Assembly: GCA_903910245.1 (NCBI GenBank)
Contig: CAIVYX010000371.1
Location: 1-13,088 of the forward strand
DNA: 13,088 nt
Source: an uncultured Opitutia bacterium
GTDB taxonomy: Bacteria > Verrucomicrobiota > Verrucomicrobiia > Opitutales > UBA953
Reading direction: 5' to 3'
In this document: piece after piece, positions 7,820 to 13,088 of the stretch
Position numbering within the stretch: position 1 is the first letter of the stretch
Layout: each line of letters begins with the position of its first letter
Notes under the pieces: model-generated
The model's database searches: none
Seen by the model: only the letters and a program-made list of their open reading frames with translations
Told to the model about the DNA's origin: nothing
Translations under genes and position numbers: made by a program

Positions 7820-7831
7820 GGGACTTTCCCT
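7819..7831 (+). other. Small hairpin at the FAD oxidoreductase stop
   Basis: AGGGA (7819-7823) and TCCCT (7827-7831) form a 5-bp stem with a three-base CTT loop, starting on the last base of the TGA stop. It is too short and lacks a T-run, so a terminator role is doubtful. It may just mark the end of the transcript for processing, or be chance. Confidence 0.2.
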
Positions 7832-7840
7832 AGAAATCCA

Positions 7841-7869
7841 TTGAAACCCCGGGGGCGCAGGGTTGTCAT
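7841..7869 (+). promoter_or_regulatory. Candidate sigma-70-type promoter of the second cytochrome/DUF1501 pair
   Basis: TTGAAA (7841-7846) matches five of six bases of the -35 consensus. After 17 bases TGTCAT (7864-7869) matches four of six of the -10 consensus. Transcription would begin only about 6 bases before the ATG at 7882, giving a near-leaderless message. The spacer contains a CCCCGGGG palindrome (7847-7854) and an AACCC/GGGTT pair (7845-7849 with 7860-7864), which could be an operator. Confidence 0.4.
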
Positions 7870-7881
7870 AGGGACATCCCC

Positions 7882-10800
7882 ATGCGCGTCCTGCCTTTAG
7901 TCGCCCCCCTGGTTGTCGCCGGCCTCCTTGGAGCTGCCGATACCGCCGATACGGTCCGCTTCAACCGCGACATCCGTCCGATTATGTCGGATACCTGCTT
8001 CCACTGCCACGGCTTCGACCCGAAATCGCGTAAGGGCGGCCTACGTCTGGACATCCGCGAAGATGCACTGAAGGCCGGTAAGAGCGGCGAAATCGCTATC
8101 GTGCCGGGCAAACCGGAACAGAGCGAAATCATCAAACGTATCTTCTCGACCGACGCCGACGACATCATGCCCGAAAAGGAGTCGCACAAGACCCTCACGG
8201 CCGCCCAGAAAGAACTCTTCCGGCGATGGGTCGCCCAAGGCGCCGCCTACGAACCGCACTGGGCCTACAAGCCACTCGAAACTCCCGTCATCCCCACCCT
8301 GCCGGTCGGCGGTAAGAATCCGATCGATGCTTTCATCGGAGCCAAGCTAGCCGAGAAGAAAATCAGCCCTTCCGCGGAAGCCACCAAGGAACGCTTACTG
8401 CGTCGCGTCTCGTTTGACCTGACCGGCCTGCCGCCTACGCCCGCCGAGACCGCCGTCTTCCTGGCCGACAAATCTGCCGATGCCTATGAGAAACAGGTCG
8501 ATCGCCTGCTGGCCTCGACCCACTTCGGTGAACGCATGGCGATCTGGTGGCTCGATGTCGCCCGCTACGCCGATACGGTCGGCTTCCACGGCGACCAGAA
8601 CCAGCGCATCTTCCCGTACCGCGATTACGTCATCAAGGCGTTCAATGACAATAAGCCGTTCGACATCTTTACCCGCGAGCAACTTGCGGGCGACCTCCTG
8701 CCCAATCCGACCGAAGAACAGCTCGTCGCGAGCGGCTATAACCGCTTGAACATGATGACCCGCGAAGGCGGCGCCCAGGCGAAGGAATACCTTTCGAAAT
8801 ACGGCGCCGAACGCGTGCGCTCGGTCTCCAATGCTTGGCTGGGCAGCACCTTCGGCTGCGCCGAGTGCCATGACCATAAGTTCGACCCGATCAAGTCCGC
8901 CGACTTCTATACCTTGCAGGCTTTCTTCGCGGACGTGAAACAGTGGGGCGTCTACGCGGACTACAATTACACCCCGGAACCCGAACTCAAGGGCGTGGGC
9001 AATGACCACCCTTTCTTTCCGGAAGTCCGCAGCAAGAACGCCTACCTCATTAAGAAGGATGCCGAGTTCCGCGCCGAGCTCGCGTCGTTCTATGAAAAGA
9101 CCTTAGCCGAACAGAAGGACCTGACCGAGATCTCCGCCTGGCAGAAAGGTATCGCCACCTTTCTATCCGAACACCCAACCGGCCTCACCTCCCCCGCCGG
9201 CACCTCCTTCCTTAAGGCCGCACCCCCAGCCGCGCCTGCCAAAAAGGCGCCCGTGAACACCAATGCGACTACGGCCGCCAAGAAGCCAGCTGCCAAGAAG
9301 GCAGTCGCTGTCCCCGCCCCCATCGCTTTCGCAGCCGGCACCTCTATCAAGATGCCCAAGGGCGTCGCTAAAGGCGAAGACTTTGTCATCACGCTCAATG
9401 CCAGCAACACGCCTATCGCTTCGGTCCGTATCGACCTGCCCAAGGGCTCCTTGACGGCCGGCTCCGCCGCCAACATCACCGCCCGCTTCGGTATCCTCGA
9501 CGCCAAGGCCACGGAACGTCCGGTCGCCTTCCACTTAGCCGACGCCACACATCGTGAACCACGCTACAAGAGCTCCGTCGAAGCGACCGACATCAACGCA
9601 GGCTGGTCGCTGAAGATGCCTGACGCTGACGTCCATGCGGTCTGGCTGCTCGACACGCCGGTCACCCTCAAGCCTGACGAGAAGTTCGTCATCCATTTCG
9701 ACAGCAACGCCGCCCTGACTCTCAAGGCCTCGGTCTCTCCTCTCTCCCACGATGACCCATTGAAGGTAACCGCGCCGGAGACCCTTACGCGATCGAGCGG
9801 GGTCCACCCAACTCCGGCAACCTTTGCCCTCTATGTGACTTCGAGAGGCACCGACCGCGCGACACTCGCGAAGAGTCGCACCCTAACCACCACCATCCGC
9901 CGCCAGAACAACGGCTACGCCTGGTCAATGGTCACCCAGGCCGCCAAACCTCTCACGGTCCGCATCCTGCCTCGCGGCAACTTCCTCGACGAGACCGGAC
10001 CCGTCGTCTTACCCACGACGCCTTCGTTCCTCCCTGGCCTGCGCACGAGCACCGAAGAAAAGCGCCTCACCCGCCTCGATCTCGCCAACTGGATCACCTC
10101 CAAGGATAATCCGATCACCGGCCGCACGGTCATGAACCGGCTCTGGCAGATCTTCCACGGCACCGGCCTCAGCGCCGGACTCGATGACCTAGGCTCGCAA
10201 GGCGAACTGCCCTCGCATCCTGAGCTCCTCGAATGGCTGTCCGTGGAGTTCCGCGACAAGGGCTGGGACATGAAGAAGATGATCCGCCTGATGGTCACGA
10301 GCCGCACTTACCGCCAGAGCAGCAGCCTTCGCCCCGACCTCAAGGAGACCGACCCCAACAACCGCCTACTCGCCTCGCAGAACCCCCGTCGCCTCGACGC
10401 CGAATTCGTCCGCGACAACGCCCTCTTCATCGCCGGACTCCTCAATGTCGCCGATGTCGGTGGCCCCAGCGTGATGCCTTACCAGCCCGAAGGCTATTAT
10501 GAGCCGATGCAGTTCCCGAACCGCACCTACGTGGCAAGCAAGGACTCCGACCAATGGCGTCGAGGGCTCTACATGCATTGGCAGCGCATGTTCCTGCATC
10601 CGATGCTGATCAACTTTGACGCCCCCTCCCGCGACGAATGCACCGCGCTTCGTAATTACAGCAACACCCCACAGCAGGCCCTGACGCTCCTCAATGACCC
10701 GACCTTCGTCGAAGCCGCCCGCGCCATGGCCGCCCGCCTCTTGGCCTTGCCTTCTAGTGATCGCCTTAGCCACGGCTTCCGTCTCGCGATGGGCCGCGAT

Positions 10801-11001
10801 ATCAAGCCAGCCGAGCGCCCGTCGCTGGAGAAGCTGATTGCTGAACAGACGGTGTATTATAAATCCAACCCCGCCGAAGCCGCCAAGCTGATCAAGGTCG
10901 GCTTCAGCCAGTCGATGGCCAAGGATCCAGCCGAACTCGCCGCCTGGACCCAGGCCTGCCGCGTCCTCCTCAACTCCCACGAAGCGATCACCCGCTACTA
11001 A
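7882..11001 (+). CDS. Secreted PSCyt1-PSCyt2-PSD1 (DUF1549/DUF1553) cytochrome c protein, second copy
   Basis: Second predicted exported haem protein of this family, clearly divergent from the one at 102-3338. A Sec signal (about 1-19, ending LLGAA) is followed by PSCyt1 with CFHCH at 39-43, then GGLRLDIRED and IVPGKPEQS. PSCyt2/DUF1549 (146 to about 355) is canonical: DLTGLPPTPAE, WWLDVARYADTVGFHGD, and the second CxxCH in CAECHDHKFDP (326-336). Residues about 446-480 are an Ala/Lys/Pro-rich low-complexity linker, followed by a beta-rich region (about 480-715). PSD1/DUF1553 runs from about 721 (RLTRLDLANWI, NRLWQIFHGTG, HPELLEWLS) to near the end, with NYSNTPQQALTLLNDP. The ATG at 7882 gives a proper signal peptide. 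Only four bases separate its stop from the DUF1501 gene, so the two form one transcription unit. Its partner and redox role are inferred from family context only. Confidence 0.93.
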   Translation: MRVLPLVAPLVVAGLLGAADTADTVRFNRDIRPIMSDTCFHCHGFDPKSRKGGLRLDIREDALKAGKSGEIAIVPGKPEQSEIIKRIFSTDADDIMPEKESHKTLTAAQKELFRRWVAQGAAYEPHWAYKPLETPVIPTLPVGGKNPIDAFIGAKLAEKKISPSAEATKERLLRRVSFDLTGLPPTPAETAVFLADKSADAYEKQVDRLLASTHFGERMAIWWLDVARYADTVGFHGDQNQRIFPYRDYVIKAFNDNKPFDIFTREQLAGDLLPNPTEEQLVASGYNRLNMMTREGGAQAKEYLSKYGAERVRSVSNAWLGSTFGCAECHDHKFDPIKSADFYTLQAFFADVKQWGVYADYNYTPEPELKGVGNDHPFFPEVRSKNAYLIKKDAEFRAELASFYEKTLAEQKDLTEISAWQKGIATFLSEHPTGLTSPAGTSFLKAAPPAAPAKKAPVNTNATTAAKKPAAKKAVAVPAPIAFAAGTSIKMPKGVAKGEDFVITLNASNTPIASVRIDLPKGSLTAGSAANITARFGILDAKATERPVAFHLADATHREPRYKSSVEATDINAGWSLKMPDADVHAVWLLDTPVTLKPDEKFVIHFDSNAALTLKASVSPLSHDDPLKVTAPETLTRSSGVHPTPATFALYVTSRGTDRATLAKSRTLTTTIRRQNNGYAWSMVTQAAKPLTVRILPRGNFLDETGPVVLPTTPSFLPGLRTSTEEKRLTRLDLANWITSKDNPITGRTVMNRLWQIFHGTGLSAGLDDLGSQGELPSHPELLEWLSVEFRDKGWDMKKMIRLMVTSRTYRQSSSLRPDLKETDPNNRLLASQNPRRLDAEFVRDNALFIAGLLNVADVGGPSVMPYQPEGYYEPMQFPNRTYVASKDSDQWRRGLYMHWQRMFLHPMLINFDAPSRDECTALRNYSNTPQQALTLLNDPTFVEAARAMAARLLALPSSDRLSHGFRLAMGRDIKPAERPSLEKLIAEQTVYYKSNPAEAAKLIKVGFSQSMAKDPAELAAWTQACRVLLNSHEAITRY

Positions 11002-11005
11002 GATC

Positions 11006-12442
11006 ATGCGCCCTTACGACCCCATCGCCCACGCCCTGTCGATCAACCGACGGAGCTTCCTCACCAAGAGCGCCTACGGCCTCGGTAGCGCGGCTTTCGC
11101 CATGCTCGCCGCGAAGTCGGGTTTTGGCGACCTGCACGCCGCCCCTTTCTCCAACGGCGCGCTAAAGGTTGCGCACCTGCCTGTGAAGGCCAAGCGCGTC
11201 ATCTTCCTTTGCATGGCGGGCGGACCGCCCCACCTGGAGCTCTTCGACAACAAGCCGGTCCTCAAGAAACTCCACGACCAGCCATTCCCGGAGTCGTTCA
11301 CGAAGGGCAAGCAGATCGCGCAGCTCCAGAATGCGGTCCTCAAGGCCCGCGGAGGCTCCTTCGAGTTCAAGAAGTGGGGTAAGTCAGGCATGGAACTCAC
11401 TGACATCTTCCCACACATCGGCTCAGTCGCCGACGACCTCTGCGTCGTGCGCTCACTGAAGACGGAACAAATCAACCACGATACGGCCCACGCGTTCTTT
11501 AATACGGGTTCGATCATCAAGGGCCGACCGAGCATGGGCTCTTGGCTGCTCTACGGCCTTGGCTCTGAAACCGAGAACCTGCCTGGCTACATTGTGCTGA
11601 CCTCCACCGGTCGCATCGGCCAGCAGCCAATCTCCTCGCGCCAATGGTCCAGCGGCGTACTGCCCAGCAAATACCAGGGTATTCAATTCCAGTCCAAGGG
11701 CGAAGCGGTCCACTACATCGGTAATCCCGAAGGCGTCTGCCAGAGCACCCAGCGTCAGGTCATCGACGAAATCCGCCGCCTCAACGGCCAGCTCGCCGAA
11801 GAGACCGTCGATCCCGAGATCGCCACGCGCGTCGCGCAGTATGAGATGGCCTTCAAGATGCAGTCGAGCGTGCCCGAGCTCCTCGACTTCAAGGCCGAGA
11901 CGGCGAAGACGCTCGAAAACTACGGCATCAAGGAAGTCGGCGACGGCTCCTTCGCCTCGAATTGCCTCATGGCCCGCCGCCTCGCCGAACGTGGCGTGCG
12001 TATGATCCAGCTCTACCACCGCGCCTGGGATCTCCACGGCAACCTCGACAACGGGATGAAGATGGGCGCCGAAGACGTCGACAAGGCCACGGGCGCCCTC
12101 ATCCGCGACCTAAAGGAACGCGGCATGCTCGACGATACGCTGATCCTCTGGGGCGGAGAATTCGGCCGCACGCCGATGGGCCAAGGCACGGGCCGCGACC
12201 ACCACATCGCCGGTTACTCGGTCTTCCTCGCCGGCGGTGGCGTCAAGGCCGGCACGACCTATGGCGCCACCGACGAGCTAGGCTACAACGCTGTCGAAAA
12301 CGTCGTCGATGTCCATGACCTGCACGCCACGATGCTCGCCTTGATGGGGATCGACCACCATCGCCTGAACGTGAAGTACCAAGGCCTCGACGTCCGCCTC
12401 ACCGGCGTCGCGGGTAAGGTGGTCAAGGGCATCATGGCCTAG
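11006..12442 (+). CDS. Tat-exported DUF1501 protein (second copy)
   Basis: Second DUF1501 (PF07394) protein, paired with the second cytochrome gene four bases upstream. The twin-arginine motif is NRRSFL at 14-19, followed by the AYGLGSAAFAMLAA hydrophobic stretch. Conserved blocks parallel the first copy but differ in detail: GGPPHLELFD (72-81) in place of GGASQVDTFD, WDLHGN (341-346) in place of WDSHDD, WGGEFGRTP (382-390) identical, GRDHH (396-400) in place of GRDHN, and DVHDLHAT (435-442) in place of HVHDLHAT. The acidic residue D76 of the first copy is H76 or E78 here depending on alignment, so metal binding or substrate may differ (inference). At 478 residues it is full length. The short stretch of near-identical DNA shared with the first copy around the RRLAERGVR motif reflects common descent. 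No Shine-Dalgarno is visible. Confidence 0.93.
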   Translation: MRPYDPIAHALSINRRSFLTKSAYGLGSAAFAMLAAKSGFGDLHAAPFSNGALKVAHLPVKAKRVIFLCMAGGPPHLELFDNKPVLKKLHDQPFPESFTKGKQIAQLQNAVLKARGGSFEFKKWGKSGMELTDIFPHIGSVADDLCVVRSLKTEQINHDTAHAFFNTGSIIKGRPSMGSWLLYGLGSETENLPGYIVLTSTGRIGQQPISSRQWSSGVLPSKYQGIQFQSKGEAVHYIGNPEGVCQSTQRQVIDEIRRLNGQLAEETVDPEIATRVAQYEMAFKMQSSVPELLDFKAETAKTLENYGIKEVGDGSFASNCLMARRLAERGVRMIQLYHRAWDLHGNLDNGMKMGAEDVDKATGALIRDLKERGMLDDTLILWGGEFGRTPMGQGTGRDHHIAGYSVFLAGGGVKAGTTYGATDELGYNAVENVVDVHDLHATMLALMGIDHHRLNVKYQGLDVRLTGVAGKVVKGIMA

Positions 12443-12456
12443 CGGTAAACGACACT

Positions 12457-12482
12457 TAAACGCCGTTAAAATTCGGCGTTTA
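12457..12482 (+). terminator. Perfect 9-bp hairpin after the second DUF1501 gene
   Basis: TAAACGCCG (12457-12465) pairs exactly with CGGCGTTTA (12474-12482) around loop TTAAAATT, and a T-G wobble can extend it by one pair. It starts 15 bases after the TAG stop and is the best terminator candidate in the window. No T-run follows on either strand, so it may instead stabilise the 3' end of the message or act as an operator. Its right arm overlaps the possible -35 region of the DUF1080 gene. Confidence 0.5.
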
Positions 12483-12507
12483 GACTTCAATGGTCAGGGC
12501 GTATTCA
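12479..12507 (+). promoter_or_regulatory. Possible promoter of the DUF1080 gene
   Basis: TTTAGA (12479-12484) matches four of six -35 bases. After 17 bases TATTCA (12502-12507) matches three of six -10 bases. Transcription would start only a few bases before the ATG at 12520, the same geometry as the candidate promoter before the gene at 7882. The match is weak and no Shine-Dalgarno is present. Confidence 0.3.
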
Positions 12508-12519
12508 TATGGTCGAACC

Positions 12520-13088
12520 ATGCCCCTCCACCGACTCACCCTGACGGTCGCCCTACTGGCGTCCGCCTTCGTCAACGCTTTCGCCGCCGACGCGATCACG
12601 CCGACCGCGAAGACCGAACTCTTCAACGGCAAGGACACCGTCGGATGGGTCGTCTACCCGGCCGAGACCTCCAAGGATACCTGGTCGATCAAGGACGGCA
12701 TCCTTGCCTGTACGGGCAAGCCGAGCGGCTTCCTCCGCACGGAGAAGAGCTACAAGCAGTATCGCTTCACGGTCGAGTGGCGCTTCACGAAGACCGGTAA
12801 CACGGGCGTGGTCGTCCATATGACGCCCCCCGACGCAGTCTGGCCGAAGAGCATCGAATGCCAAGGCATGCATAAGAACCAGGGCGACTTCTACTTCTGG
12901 AATGGTGCCACGCTCACGGGCGGAACTGAACTTAAGGATAAGAAGAGCGGCAAGACTCGCGGCTACCGTCTGGGTAAACAGAGCGACGCCGAGAAGCCGG
13001 CTGGCGAATGGAATACGTTCACCACGGTCTGCGACGGCAACACGGTCACCATCCTCGTCAACGGCAAGGAAGTGAACAAGGCCACCGG
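12520..13088 (+). CDS. Secreted DUF1080 (3-keto-disaccharide hydrolase family) protein, 3' end cut by the window
   Basis: The frame is open from the ATG at 12520 to the window end (189 codons and two bases), so the protein is partial; family members are usually somewhat over 200 residues, so most of the domain is visible. The signal peptide (1-22, ending NAFA) is followed by ELFNGKDTVGW (33-43), the hallmark start of DUF1080 (PF06439). Further family features are TWSIKDGILACTGKPSGFL (54-72), VEWRF (85-89), GNTGVVVH (93-100), SIECQG (111-116) and WNTFTTVCDGNTVTILVNGKEV near the cut. The fold is a concanavalin-like jelly roll. Some members cleave 3-keto-glycosides, so a role in oxidative sugar breakdown is plausible but not shown here. 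E113 in IECQ and E86 in VEWRF are candidate functional residues. The start was chosen because it gives a clean signal peptide; an ATG at 12509 is out of frame. Confidence 0.87.
   Translation, partial: MPLHRLTLTVALLASAFVNAFAADAITPTAKTELFNGKDTVGWVVYPAETSKDTWSIKDGILACTGKPSGFLRTEKSYKQYRFTVEWRFTKTGNTGVVVHMTPPDAVWPKSIECQGMHKNQGDFYFWNGATLTGGTELKDKKSGKTRGYRLGKQSDAEKPAGEWNTFTTVCDGNTVTILVNGKEVNKAT

Noticed and set aside
7820..7829. GGGACTTTCC, identical to a eukaryotic kappa-B site
   Set aside because: The context is bacterial; a 10-base match is chance and also part of a small hairpin.
102..12442. Recent tandem duplication of a cytochrome/DUF1501 cassette
   Set aside because: The two pairs differ in linker, insert and many motif residues, and are only distantly similar; an old divergence or separate acquisition fits better.

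Overview
The window is a tightly packed, single-strand run of seven genes, all on the + strand and all with an N-terminal export signal (five Sec-type, two Tat-type). Every large minus-strand open frame is a GC-rich shadow. The families present are planctomycete-type cytochrome c proteins (PSCyt1-PSCyt2-PSD1), DUF1501, PF12831-type FAD oxidoreductase and DUF1080. They are expanded in Planctomycetota and Verrucomicrobiota, so the source is very likely a member of the PVC group. I lean towards Verrucomicrobiota, but only weakly. Clear Shine-Dalgarno sequences are missing before every gene, which fits this group but does not prove it.

Layout. Positions 1-101 are a leader with a weak hairpin and a possible promoter. 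102-5622 is a three-gene operon: a PSCyt1/PSCyt2/PSD1 protein, a Tat-exported DUF1501 protein and an alpha/beta-hydrolase esterase. The genes are joined twice by TAATG overlaps. 5623-5734 is a short gap with a small repeat and a weak hairpin. 5735-7819 is a secreted FAD-dependent oxidoreductase with a golvesin-like C-terminal domain. 7820-7881 holds the best promoter candidate. 7882-12442 is a second PSCyt1/PSCyt2/PSD1 plus DUF1501 pair, 4 bases apart and divergent from the first pair. 12443-12519 holds a perfect 9-bp hairpin and a possible promoter. From 12520 a DUF1080 (3-keto-disaccharide hydrolase family) gene runs off the end of the window.

How they may work together (inference). Two predicted haem proteins, their two usual DUF1501 partners, a flavoenzyme, an esterase and a DUF1080 protein all act outside the cytoplasm. 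A plausible reading is a periplasmic route that de-esterifies and oxidises a carbohydrate or similar substrate. The flavoenzyme or another oxidase would pass electrons to the cytochromes, and the DUF1080 protein would cleave the oxidised (3-keto) sugar. No substrate can be read from the sequence. No sulfatase, glycoside hydrolase, transporter or regulator lies in the window. I found no tRNA, rRNA, CRISPR array, transposase or integrase.
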